Part shown: piece by piece, positions 16,453 to 24,757 of the stretch
How positions within the stretch are numbered: position 1 is the stretch's first letter
How the letters are laid out: the number at the start of each line of letters is the position of its first letter
NCBI GenBank assembly: GCA_016793465.1
Contig: JAEUJW010000039.1
Span: 248,001 to 312,000, forward strand
Direction of reading: 5' to 3'
Source of the DNA: Myxococcales bacterium
GTDB taxonomy: Bacteria; Myxococcota; Polyangia; Nannocystales; Nannocystaceae
DNA length: 64,000 bases
Program-made: the position numbers and the translations under genes
Notes under the pieces: generated by a model
The model's database searches: none
What the model saw: only the letters and a program-made list of their open reading frames with translations
Told to the model about the DNA's origin: nothing

Positions 16453-18335
16453 AGCTCCGTTCCCTACACCTGTGCTGCGGATCTGGCGGCGATGGCCGCG
16501 GCTTCGCCGACGAGGGGTTCGAGGTCACTGGCGTCGACGTCGACCGTCGCGCCCTCGACGACTTCGGCCGGCTCACCGGAGGCGAGGCCGTCTACCTCGA
16601 CCTCGAGACGGCGCAGCCAGCCGACCTCCGCCGCGCCGTCCCCCGCTGCCCGCACATCCTGGTCATCTCGGCCCCGTGCAAGTGGGCCTCGGGGTTGATG
16701 TCCGAGGACAAGGCGAGGACCGAGAAATACAGGCGGCTCGCGGCCCTGACGATCCGCAGCATGGACCTCGCCATGACTGCCTGGGATGAAAAGCCGATGC
16801 TCGTGCTGTTCGAGAACGTGCCGCGCATCGTCAGCCGGGCGAAGAAGATCGCCGCCGAGGACGCGGTAACCGACGTGCTCGAGCAGGTGGTCGCGCTGCT
16901 GCAGCGCTCGGGCTACGCCACCGCGCAGCGCTTCCACGACTGCGGCGAGATCGGCGGGCTCGCTCAGCACCGCAAGCGCTTCCTCCTGGTCGCCAGGCAC
17001 ATGGAGACCTGCCCTGACTTCCTGCGCGAGCCTCCGAAGCAGCGCGTGCGATCGATCGGCGAGGAGCTGTTCGACATGCCGGTGCCCCGCCCGGACGGAC
17101 CGTATCGGCAGCACCGCCTCAACGCGATGTCGCCGAAGAACTGGGCGCGCATCGCCGCGGTGAGGCCGGGCAAGGACTGGAAGGACATCCCGGCGGAGAT
17201 TGAGATCGTCGAGTGCGACAGCGACGAGGTCGCCAACATCGATCTGCGGTGGGGCGAGTGCGCTGGTCGCCAGGACGGTAAGCTCGGCGTCCAGGACCCC
17301 GCCGCGCCGGCGCACGCGGTGATCGCCAAGGCGGTGCCGACGAAGGGGTGGGCCGCGGTCGACGACCACCGCGTCGCGGACCTGCGCCCCGAGTCGTACG
17401 CGAAGCCCAACAAGCAGAACGGCGGCTTCGGCGTCGAGGCTCATGACCAGCCCGCGCACAGCGTTGTCGCCCGCGCCTCGACGGCGAACACCCGCAACTC
17501 GCTCGAGGACATCAGGCTCGGCTGCAGGCCGCGCGCCGGCCACTACGGAGTGAACCCCGCCGACACCCCGAGCACGACGATCCTCGGCCACCACAAGGTC
17601 GACCAGGCGCGCGGCGCCGTCGAGGAGCTGCGACTCGGCCATGCTCCGAGGACGGGATCCTTCGGGGTCCAGGATCCGCAGGCTCCGGCCGACACGGTCC
17701 GTGGCTGCAACAGCCCGCGCCAAGCGCCGGGCGTCGTCGCTGACATCCGAGTCAGGTGGGACGCGGACAAGCGGAAGGGTCGGCCCGACTGCTATGGCGT
17801 CGCCGATCCGCAGCTCCCGAGCGGAACGATCCGCAGCCGTCACGAGATCGAGAACTCGCGGCGGTGCGTCGACGACGGGAGGGTGTCGACGCGTCGACGT
17901 CGGCAGCCGGCGCACAGCATCGAGTACGACGATCGGGGCTGGCCGATCCCGACTCACGCGATGGTCCGCCACGTCGACGGGCGCGTGGCGCTGTACGGCC
18001 CGCGACTCGACTTCAAGACGAAGAAGGGGTGCTACCTCGTGATCGTCTCGATCGACGAGGCCACGGGGCGCCGCGGGTGGCATCGACCGATGACCACCGA
18101 CGAGCTGCGGAAGCTGCAGAGCTTCCCCGACTTCGAGTTCTGCGGACCCGACAGCAGCAGCGACGCGGGCACCGGTGTGCGCGAGAGGATCGGCAACGCG
18201 ATCCCGGTGAAGACGGCGCGGGCCTGTGCGCGCGAGGGACGGCTGACTGTCGAGGCGGCGCTCGCCTGCGGGTTCCACCTGTCGGCTGGCGACATCTGGG
18301 TCGAGAGACGCGAGGAGGCGCGCGCCGATGGCTGA
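16449..18335 (+). CDS. DNA cytosine-5 methyltransferase with tandem repeats in its recognition region
   Basis: 628 residues from GTG 16449 (GTGA overlap). C5-methyltransferase motifs: I (LHLCCGSGGDGRGF, residues 6-19), IV with catalytic Cys77 (SAPCKW), VI (ENV near 122), VIII (QHRKRFLLV near 173), IX/X (TDELRKLQSFPDFEF and RIGNAIPVK near the end). Between VIII and IX, about residues 270-490, lie five degenerate repeats of about 40 residues sharing [FYL]-G-V-x-x-x-x-x-P-[AS]-x-[TSA]-[VI]. This is where the target-recognition domain normally sits. No cognate endonuclease is present. The stop overlaps the next methyltransferase gene by 8 bases. Confidence 0.9.
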   Translation: MKLRSLHLCCGSGGDGRGFADEGFEVTGVDVDRRALDDFGRLTGGEAVYLDLETAQPADLRRAVPRCPHILVISAPCKWASGLMSEDKARTEKYRRLAALTIRSMDLAMTAWDEKPMLVLFENVPRIVSRAKKIAAEDAVTDVLEQVVALLQRSGYATAQRFHDCGEIGGLAQHRKRFLLVARHMETCPDFLREPPKQRVRSIGEELFDMPVPRPDGPYRQHRLNAMSPKNWARIAAVRPGKDWKDIPAEIEIVECDSDEVANIDLRWGECAGRQDGKLGVQDPAAPAHAVIAKAVPTKGWAAVDDHRVADLRPESYAKPNKQNGGFGVEAHDQPAHSVVARASTANTRNSLEDIRLGCRPRAGHYGVNPADTPSTTILGHHKVDQARGAVEELRLGHAPRTGSFGVQDPQAPADTVRGCNSPRQAPGVVADIRVRWDADKRKGRPDCYGVADPQLPSGTIRSRHEIENSRRCVDDGRVSTRRRRQPAHSIEYDDRGWPIPTHAMVRHVDGRVALYGPRLDFKTKKGCYLVIVSIDEATGRRGWHRPMTTDELRKLQSFPDFEFCGPDSSSDAGTGVRERIGNAIPVKTARACAREGRLTVEAALACGFHLSAGDIWVERREEARADG

Positions 18336-19632
18336 CGGGTCGACCTTCGCGGGGATCGACGAGGTCGCCTGGCTGCGCGCAGAGAACCGCCGCCTCGCGC
18401 AGTTGCTGGCGACGGAGCGGCCGGTGGTGCACCAGCCCGATCTACGGGCGCCGTTCCCCTACTTCGGCAACAAGGGCCGCGCCGCGCCGCTCATGTGGGA
18501 CGCCCTCGGCGACGTGCCCAACCTGGTGATCGGGTTCGCGGGATCTCTGTCGGAGCTGTTCGCCCGACCCGCACCCGGCAAGGTGGAGACCGTCAACGAC
18601 AAGAGCGGCCTCGTCGCCAACTTCTGGCGCGCGGTGCAGGCCGACCCCGACGCCGTCGCCGCCGCGGCGGATCAGCCGGTGATCGAGGTCGACCTGCATG
18701 CGTGGCACGCGCGGTTGACCGCGAAGGCCTCGGAGTTGCGCGAGCGCCTGGAGGCCGACCCCGAGTACTTCGAGGCAAAACTCGCAGGGCGATGGGCGTG
18801 GGGCGCGTCGGCGTGGCTCGGCGGCGGCTGGTGTGACGGGAAGCTGTGGAAGAAGCGGCCCGAGATCTCCGGCGGTAGCGGCCGCGCCCGCACCGGGCAC
18901 GGGGTGCACAGCCTTGAGCGACGTGGCGGCGAGCGGCTCCATCGGTCGCGCCCGCACCTCGGCGGTGGCAATCACGGAAGCGCCTGCGCGGGTCAAGGTG
19001 TCCACCGCCGCCAACTGCCAGCGATCGGCGCGAATGGCCCAGGTCGACTTCACGGCCGAGGGGTGCACAGCGGCGAAGGTCGGGGGCAGATCCCCCACCT
19101 GTCTGGCGGCGGAGAGACCGGCGTCGGTTACGGCCGCGGCGTACACCAGCGCGAAGGCCGGCGCGCCGGCCTTGTCGCCTGGATGCGGGCTCTCGCCGAC
19201 CGCCTCCGCTTTGTCCGCGTCGTCTGCGGGGACTTCGAGCGCGTGTTGTCGCCGGCGGTGACGACCTCGCACGGGCCGACGGGCGTCATCCTCGATCCGC
19301 CCTACACACCCGCCGAACGGTGCAAGCGGCTTTACGAGGTCGAGGACGAGAAGGACCTGCCCGACGAAATGCTGGTCGCGCGGCGGGCAGCTCGGTGGGC
19401 GCGCGAGCACGGCGACGACCCGCTGCTGCGCATCGTGCTGTGCGGCCTGGAGGGCGAGCACGACATGCCGGCGTCGTGGCGGTGCGTTCCGTGGAGAGGA
19501 CACGGCGGCTACGGCCTGCAGGCGAACGGCCGTGGGCGCATCAACCGCGAGCGTGAGCGGCTGTGGCTCTCGCCGCACTGCCTTCGCGGCGACGCACCAC
19601 AGCAGCTGCTCCTCGGAGGTGCCCATGGCTGA
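18328..19632 (+). CDS. D12-class (Dam-like) N6-adenine DNA methyltransferase with Gly/His-rich insert
   Basis: 434 residues. The AdoMet-binding start PFPYFGNKGRAAPLMW and the catalytic ILDPPYTP are those of D12-class methylases; NDKSGLVANFWR matches the family between them. Between residues about 190 and 290 is a low-complexity insert with four G-x-G-V-H units (GHGVHSLERRG, GQGVHRRQLP, GRGVHSGEGRG, GRGVHQREGRR). It is the third methyltransferase of the early operon. Overlaps on both sides indicate coupled translation. A role in protecting phage DNA is likely; sequence specificity is unknown. Confidence 0.85.
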   Translation: MADGSTFAGIDEVAWLRAENRRLAQLLATERPVVHQPDLRAPFPYFGNKGRAAPLMWDALGDVPNLVIGFAGSLSELFARPAPGKVETVNDKSGLVANFWRAVQADPDAVAAAADQPVIEVDLHAWHARLTAKASELRERLEADPEYFEAKLAGRWAWGASAWLGGGWCDGKLWKKRPEISGGSGRARTGHGVHSLERRGGERLHRSRPHLGGGNHGSACAGQGVHRRQLPAIGANGPGRLHGRGVHSGEGRGQIPHLSGGGETGVGYGRGVHQREGRRAGLVAWMRALADRLRFVRVVCGDFERVLSPAVTTSHGPTGVILDPPYTPAERCKRLYEVEDEKDLPDEMLVARRAARWAREHGDDPLLRIVLCGLEGEHDMPASWRCVPWRGHGGYGLQANGRGRINRERERLWLSPHCLRGDAPQQLLLGGAHG

Positions 19633-20839
19633 GCCGCCCGACTGCGCCTTCCGGGCCGCCCGCGCCGTCGTCGTCGGCGCCCGCTACGTGCTGTCGATCC
19701 TGTACACCCGGGTCCGCCGCGTCGACCTGGTCGCGTACCTCGATGGTGAGGGGCCCGCACCGTTCGTGTACCCCGGCGCCGAGTGGATCGAGGACACGAG
19801 CGGCTGCTCGCGATCGCAAGTGTACGAGCACCTGAAGGCGCTCGAGAAGATCGGCGCCGCGATCCCCGGCCGCCGCGAGGTCGACGGCAAAACCCGCAAG
19901 GGCTGGATCCTCCCGCTCCGCGATCATCCTGTCTCATCGGACAGCCCGGCCACCGGCGCCGGCGGCTCCGTGGGCGGCCAGGACGAGGTCGATGGCGAGC
20001 ACGAGGAAGTCCGGCCGAGCGGAAAAAAGGTCCGGCCCGCCGGACGTCCGGCCGAGCGGAAATCCGCCGGGGCGGACCCGCCAGTCCGGCCGAGCGGACC
20101 AGAAAATCCGGCCGAGCGGACAAATCTGTCCGGCCGGCCGGAACAGAACAGGTTTTTGAACAGGGAAGAGAACCAGTTAATTAACAAGAGGCCAGCCGGC
20201 CAGGTGCTGGTAGACCCGATCGCGCGCGAGACCCCGCCACCCCGAGCGGTGGCGACGAGGCCGCATCCGTCCGGCCCGGACGGTCAGCCCGTCGGCGGCG
20301 CTTCGTCGGCCCGCTCGCTGATCGTCCGGCTCACCGAACTGTTCGTCGCTGACGACGAGGGCCGCCGCTTCTCGCCGGCCATCCCACGGCACCTACAGCT
20401 CGCCGAGCAGCTGCTCCACGTCGAGGGCCTGCCCGACGAGCTCGAGGTCCTCGCCCGCGAACGGCTGCAGCGCGTCCTCGGCGTGGTCGCCGACTTTGCC
20501 GACCTGTGCCGCTCGAGCCCGAAGCACGCCCGGTGGTGGGGGCCGAACATGCTGTCGACGGTGCCCTCGAAGCCGGGCAAGCAGCCGGCCTGGGACGTCG
20601 TCGTCGCCGAGGTCGACCGCTGGCGGGCCGAGCAGCGACAGCGCCGCATCGACCAGGAGGTCGTGCAGGCGCAGGCGTCGAAGGCACGCGAGGAGGCCGA
20701 GGCGAGCGCCCGCGAGGCCGCACGCGCCGCAGCCCTGTCGCCGCTCGAGCTGCAGGCCTCCCGTGTGCCCGTCGACACGCACAGCCTATTGCGTGAGCGC
20801 GGATGGATGGCGCCGGAGGGAGGTCCGACGACGGGATAG
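19625..20839 (+). CDS. Replication initiator-like protein with internal origin (lambda O-like arrangement)
   Basis: 404 residues from ATG 19625, preceded by CGGAGGTGCC; the frame is open further upstream inside the methylase gene. Residues about 30-100 form a winged-helix-like domain (CSRSQVYEHLKALEKIGAAI). The middle, about 125-190, is a low-complexity Pro/Arg/Ser linker encoded by seven 14-bp iterons. The C-terminal half is helical with a coiled coil (RQRRIDQEVVQAQASKAREE). An initiator gene that carries iterons and an AT-rich segment in its linker is the design of lambda O. No sequence match to O is claimed; helicase-loader partners were not found. Confidence 0.65.
   Translation: MAEPPDCAFRAARAVVVGARYVLSILYTRVRRVDLVAYLDGEGPAPFVYPGAEWIEDTSGCSRSQVYEHLKALEKIGAAIPGRREVDGKTRKGWILPLRDHPVSSDSPATGAGGSVGGQDEVDGEHEEVRPSGKKVRPAGRPAERKSAGADPPVRPSGPENPAERTNLSGRPEQNRFLNREENQLINKRPAGQVLVDPIARETPPPRAVATRPHPSGPDGQPVGGASSARSLIVRLTELFVADDEGRRFSPAIPRHLQLAEQLLHVEGLPDELEVLARERLQRVLGVVADFADLCRSSPKHARWWGPNMLSTVPSKPGKQPAWDVVVAEVDRWRAEQRQRRIDQEVVQAQASKAREEAEASAREAARAAALSPLELQASRVPVDTHSLLRERGWMAPEGGPTTG
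20010..20184 (+). other. Putative phage replication origin: seven iterons plus AT-rich segment
   Basis: TCCGGCCGAGCGGA occurs exactly at 20010, 20047, 20085 and 20107; variants with the same TCCG...CGGA ends start at 20031, 20063 and 20129. Start-to-start spacings are 21, 16, 16, 22, 22 and 22 bases. The array is followed directly by an A/T-rich stretch (20141-20190) containing TTAATTAA (20177-20184), rare in this GC-rich genome. Everything lies inside the initiator-like gene, as in lambdoid origins. Confidence 0.7.
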
Positions 20840-20843
20840 ACGC

Positions 20844-20876
20844 GACCCGGGCATCGGCTGCAACCGACCCCGGGTC
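20844..20876 (+). other. Inverted repeat at the early/late module boundary
   Basis: GACCCGGG (20844-20851) and CCCGGGTC (20869-20876) can form an 8-bp stem with a 17-base loop just after the initiator gene. There is no T tract, so a simple intrinsic terminator is not supported; it may be a transcript structure at the module boundary. Confidence 0.35.
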
Positions 20877-20935
20877 CCTGGTGCTTCGAGCTCCGCAGCC
20901 CTCCGCGTGACCACCGTACACGCGAGGAGCAGCAC

Positions 20936-21178
20936 GTGCAACGAACCGCAGAAGACATCCACGAGGACTGCCGCCGCATCGCCGACGTCGCCGCACCCGA
21001 CGACTCGATCGCCCGCATCGCCGAGAAGACGCCCGAGCTCTCGCACGACCAGGTCGCCCGCCGCCTCGCCGCCATGCGCCGCGACCTTGGCCTCGACCCG
21101 GCCGAGCCACGGGCCATCCATGAGCCACAGCACCGGGCCGGCGCCGTTGCCCAGCGCTGGCGGAGGCACTGCCTGTGA
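20936..21178 (+). CDS. Small unknown protein before the terminase genes
   Basis: 80 residues, GTG start with GAGGAG at 20924-20929. Helical and charged, possibly DNA binding (IAEKTPELSHDQVARRLAAM). Overlaps the terminase small subunit start (GTGA). Position suggests a packaging accessory or late regulator; no family recognised. Confidence 0.55.
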   Translation: MQRTAEDIHEDCRRIADVAAPDDSIARIAEKTPELSHDQVARRLAAMRRDLGLDPAEPRAIHEPQHRAGAVAQRWRRHCL

Positions 21179-21699
21179 GCCGAAAGGGGAAGCGCGAGCG
21201 ACAAAAGGCGACGAAAGCGCCCGCAACGCCTGAATCTCAGCAAGCTGCCTCGAAGGACAGGAGGTGCGACGACGAGCTGACCAAGATTGCGGAGACGATG
21301 CAGCCGCGGCACCGGCGGTTCGCCGACGGGATCCTCGAGGGCAAGCTCGGTGCGAAGGCGGCCGCCGCCGCGGGGTTCTCGCCCGCGTCGGCCCGGTCGA
21401 TCGCGTACCGGCTGCTGCGCCGCGAAGACGTGCGCCGGTACATCCGTCTCGCCCAGCGCGAGCAGTCCGTCGCCGCCCGGGTCACCCTGGCCGCCGTCGT
21501 CGATCGGCTCTGGCGGACGGTGACCGACGCGAACGCGACGGTGCGAGCGAAGGAGGCGGCGATGAAGCACCTCGTCCGGATCATGGTGTCGCGCCGGGAA
21601 CCCGATAACGCGGCGGCGCCCGCTGGCGCTGGCGGTGAGCTGACCGCCGATCGGATCGCGCTGATCGAGGCGAAGATCCTGGGGGTCCGCCAAACGTGA
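21175..21699 (+). CDS. Phage terminase small subunit
   Basis: 174 residues from GTG 21175. After a basic tail the protein has the classical small-terminase helix-turn-helix region: AAAAAGFSPASARSIAYRLL then RREDVRRYI. The C-terminal part is helical (TVRAKEAAMKHLVRIMV), probably for ring assembly and large-subunit contact. It would select phage DNA for packaging. It overlaps the large subunit gene by 4 bases. Confidence 0.85.
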   Translation: MSRKGKRERQKATKAPATPESQQAASKDRRCDDELTKIAETMQPRHRRFADGILEGKLGAKAAAAAGFSPASARSIAYRLLRREDVRRYIRLAQREQSVAARVTLAAVVDRLWRTVTDANATVRAKEAAMKHLVRIMVSRREPDNAAAPAGAGGELTADRIALIEAKILGVRQT

Positions 21700-23141
21700 C
21701 GGCATTCCTCGGCTACCAGGACCGGCTCTACGCTAACGGAGCGCGACTCCGGGTCGTGGAGAAGTCGCGGCGCATTGGCGTCACGTGGGCGGAGGCGGCG
21801 CGGCAGGTGCTGCTCGCCGCGCGCCTGCCCGAGCAGGGCGGCATGGACTGCCTGTACCTGTCGACCAGCCGCCGGCTCGCCCGCAAGTACATCGCTACCT
21901 GTGCGAAGTGGGTCCGCGACCTCGAGCTCGACGCGGAGGTGCTGGTCGACGAGATCCGGTTCCCCAGCGGACACCACATCCAGGCGCTCCCCTCGAACCC
22001 GGAGGCGATGCGCGGCGAGGGCGGCGACGTCATCATCGACGAGGCCGCCCACCACACCGACCTGTTCGAGCTGCTGAAGGCCGCGGCGGCGGTCGGCGAC
22101 TGGGCCGGCAACCTGACCGTCATCAGCACGCACAACGGCAAGGACAACCCGTTCAACGAGCTGTGCGAGCAGATCCGGGCGAAGAAACGGCGCGGGTCTC
22201 TCCACCGCATCACCATCGACGACGCGCTCGCCGACGGGCTGTTCAAGCGTATCTGCGAGGTGCGCAGCCTGACGTGGACGCCCGCGCTCGAGGCCGAGTG
22301 GCGCGAGGAGAAACTCGCATCGTGGGGTGCCGACGAGGAGTACCTCGTGCTGCCAAGCGCCGCCGGCGGCGTGTACATCCGCAGCGACCTGATCGAGGAG
22401 TGTTCCGACACCAGCGCCCCCGTCGTCCGCCTGGAGTTGCCACCCGACCACATGCACAAGCCCGAGGGCGAGCGCGAGGAGTTCATCCGGCGGTGGTGTG
22501 ACGGAGAACTCGGCCCGCTCGTGCGCAGGCTGCCGAGGGACCTCATCACCACCTTGGGCTACGACTTCGCCCGCAGCTGCAACGGCGACCTGTCGGTCAT
22601 GGCGCCGCTGGTGGAACGCCGCGACCTGGTGAAGACCTGTCCGTGGCTCGCCGAGTTGCGAGGCGTGCCGTTCGAGGAGCAGTGGGCCGTGTTCAAGTAC
22701 ACCGCCGACGCGGTCCCGAGGTTCGGGGGGGCGACGATCGACAGCGGCGGTTCCGGCGGTTACCTCGGAGACAAGGCCCTCGCGCACTACGGGACCGCGC
22801 TGATCACCGCCCTCAAGCTCACCGACACCTGGTACGCGGAGAACATGCCGCGGTTCCGCGTCGCGTTCGAAGAGCATCAGATCGTCGTCCCCGCGGACGT
22901 CGATGTCCGCGACGACCTCTTGATGTTCCGCCTGAACTCGAGGGGCATCGCCACCCTCGGCGACTACCGCCGCCGCGACTCGAAGGACCGCAAGCCCCGC
23001 CACGGCGACGCCGCCATCGCCCTCGCGCTTGCCCACAGCCGCCACCGCGACGCGCCCATGGCGATCGACTTCCGCCGCGTCGAGCGCTGGCCGGACAGCC
23101 GCGAGGAGCGTCGGACGCGGCTGCGGCGGGGCGCCCTGTAG
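21696..23141 (+). CDS. Terminase large subunit, Mu gp28-like
   Basis: 481 residues from GTG 21696. ATPase: Walker A-type EKSRRIGVTW (22-31), typical of the gp28 group, and Walker B VIIDEAAH near 112. The RNase H-like nuclease begins with LGYDFARS near residue 288, with later acidic positions in TIDSGGSGGYLGDK and HGDAAIALALAH. This is the packaging motor and DNA-cutting enzyme. The TAG stop shares its last base with the first copy of the 15-bp repeat element. Confidence 0.92.
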   Translation: MTAFLGYQDRLYANGARLRVVEKSRRIGVTWAEAARQVLLAARLPEQGGMDCLYLSTSRRLARKYIATCAKWVRDLELDAEVLVDEIRFPSGHHIQALPSNPEAMRGEGGDVIIDEAAHHTDLFELLKAAAAVGDWAGNLTVISTHNGKDNPFNELCEQIRAKKRRGSLHRITIDDALADGLFKRICEVRSLTWTPALEAEWREEKLASWGADEEYLVLPSAAGGVYIRSDLIEECSDTSAPVVRLELPPDHMHKPEGEREEFIRRWCDGELGPLVRRLPRDLITTLGYDFARSCNGDLSVMAPLVERRDLVKTCPWLAELRGVPFEEQWAVFKYTADAVPRFGGATIDSGGSGGYLGDKALAHYGTALITALKLTDTWYAENMPRFRVAFEEHQIVVPADVDVRDDLLMFRLNSRGIATLGDYRRRDSKDRKPRHGDAAIALALAHSRHRDAPMAIDFRRVERWPDSREERRTRLRRGAL

Positions 23142-23160
23142 AAATATCGCGGCTGAGCGT
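23141..23160 (+). promoter_or_regulatory. Conserved phage element, copy 1 (upstream of portal gene)
   Basis: GAAATATCGCGGCTG at 23141-23155 followed by AGCGT; its first base is 36 bases before the portal ATG. It overlaps the terminase stop. The downstream gene has no visible Shine-Dalgarno sequence. Two further exact 15-bp copies occur at 25382 and 40233 in the same position relative to start codons. Confidence 0.6.
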
Positions 23161-23176
23161 GGCCCGAATACCGAGC

Positions 23177-24757
23177 ATGCCGCAGCTCCTCGACCATCTG
23201 GGTCGGCCGGTGAGGGAGGCCGACCTGCGCCGCGACCAGGCCAAGCCCTCCGGCCGCGGCGCCCGCCCCTGGACCTACGCGGCGGTGGCCTCGGGCCTCA
23301 CCCCGTCGAGGCTCGCCGCGCTGTTCACCTCCGCCGACGGAGGCGACAACGCGGAGTTGATCTCGCTGGCCGGCGACATCGAGCGGCGGGACTCGCACTC
23401 GCGGGCACAGCTCGCCACCCGCAAGCTGGCCCTCGCCGGGCTCCCCTGGCAGATCACAGCGGCGAGCGACGACGCGACCGAGGTCAAGATCGCCGACGAG
23501 CTCCGGGCGATCGTCGCCGGCGGCGCGTTTACGCGGGCGGTGGTCAACCTCATGGACGCCGTGATGAAGGGGTACAGCGTCCTCGAGATCGGCTGGGGGC
23601 GCGGGCCCCGGTGGGTGCCGGTGAGCTTCACCTGGCGCGACCAACGGCACTTCGCCCTCGACAAGGAGGACGGCTCGACGCTGCGACTCCGGACCGAGGA
23701 GCAGCAGAAGGACGGCGTCGAGCTCCCCGCGTTCAAGTTCATCACCCACGTCCCCGACCTCGTCTCCGGGCCCGTCGCCACCGCCGGCCTCGTCCGCCCG
23801 CTCGGCGTCATGTACTCGATCAAGACGCTCGGGGTCGGCGCGTGGCTCGCGTTCATGGAGATCTTCGGCATCCCGACCAGGATCGGGAAGTACACGAAGG
23901 CCGCGAACGACGACGAGATCGACGCGCTCGAGAAGGCCGTCCAGATGATCGGCCTCGACGGGTCCGGGGTGATGCCGGAGACCACGCAGATCGAGCTGCT
24001 CGACGCGATCGGGAAGGGGTCGGGGACCGGCGAGCACGAGCGCCTCGCCGAATGGGCCGACCGGCAGATCAGCAAGGCCGTGCTCGGCCAGACCCTCACC
24101 GCCGACCAGGGGGCCAGCTACGCCCAGGGTAAGATCCACAACCTCGTCCGCCGCGACATCCTCCTCGCCGACGCCCTCTCGCTCGAGGCGACGCTGCAGC
24201 GCGACCTGGTCAAGGTCTACGTCGACCTGAACTATGGGCCCCGCGAGGTCTACCCGGCGATCAAGTGCGTCACGCAGGAGCCCGAGGACCGCAAGACGTT
24301 CATCGACGCGCTGGTGCCAGTGATCGACCGCGGGCTGCGGGTCCAGGCCAGCGACATCCGCGACCGCTTCGGGCTGACCGAGCCGGAGGAAGGGGCCGAG
24401 GTGCTGCACCCGGTGAGCCGCGGAACTGCCGGGGGCGCAGACACCAGCGGCGAGGGCGACACGGGGGCCGAGGACGCCGAGCCGGCGAAGCACCGCCGCG
24501 GGCGCGGCGAGCAGCTCATGTCGGAGGGCGACGACGACGGCGACTTCATCGACCGCGAGAGCTCGCCGAAGGACTGGAAGGCGACGACGAAGCCGATCCG
24601 GGCGGCGGTCAACCGGGCGGCGAAGGCGGGCACGTTCGAGGGCTTCCTGAAGAAGCTGAAGACCGAGAAGGCCGACGGGGCCGCTCTGGTGAAGTCGCTG
24701 GCGACCAGGATGCTGCAGGCGCGGGGGATGGGCGACGCTACCGACGAGGTGTCCTGA
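23177..24757 (+). CDS. Portal protein, Mu gp29-like (DUF935)
   Basis: 526 residues from ATG 23177, chosen because the MPQLLDHLGRPV opening is typical of gp29 homologues and length is close to Mu gp29 (512). Family features include SLAGDIERRDSHSRAQLATR, YSVLEIGWGR, LGVGAWLAFMEIFGIP and a late ADRQISKAVLGQTLT. The dodecameric portal forms the DNA entry vertex and binds terminase. Its C-terminus is a Gly/Asp-rich linker and charged helix. Start and stop share ATGA with the next gene. Translation initiation has no clear Shine-Dalgarno site, unlike most neighbours. Confidence 0.93.
   Translation: MPQLLDHLGRPVREADLRRDQAKPSGRGARPWTYAAVASGLTPSRLAALFTSADGGDNAELISLAGDIERRDSHSRAQLATRKLALAGLPWQITAASDDATEVKIADELRAIVAGGAFTRAVVNLMDAVMKGYSVLEIGWGRGPRWVPVSFTWRDQRHFALDKEDGSTLRLRTEEQQKDGVELPAFKFITHVPDLVSGPVATAGLVRPLGVMYSIKTLGVGAWLAFMEIFGIPTRIGKYTKAANDDEIDALEKAVQMIGLDGSGVMPETTQIELLDAIGKGSGTGEHERLAEWADRQISKAVLGQTLTADQGASYAQGKIHNLVRRDILLADALSLEATLQRDLVKVYVDLNYGPREVYPAIKCVTQEPEDRKTFIDALVPVIDRGLRVQASDIRDRFGLTEPEEGAEVLHPVSRGTAGGADTSGEGDTGAEDAEPAKHRRGRGEQLMSEGDDDGDFIDRESSPKDWKATTKPIRAAVNRAAKAGTFEGFLKKLKTEKADGAALVKSLATRMLQARGMGDATDEVS

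Noticed and set aside
19990..20150. CRISPR array at the clustered repeats
   Set aside because: Units are 14 bp with 2-8 bp between them, lie inside a gene and have no spacer-length gaps or cas genes nearby; iterons explain them.
20844..20876. Intrinsic terminator after the initiator gene
   Set aside because: The stem has a long loop and no T tract, so it is reported only as an inverted repeat.
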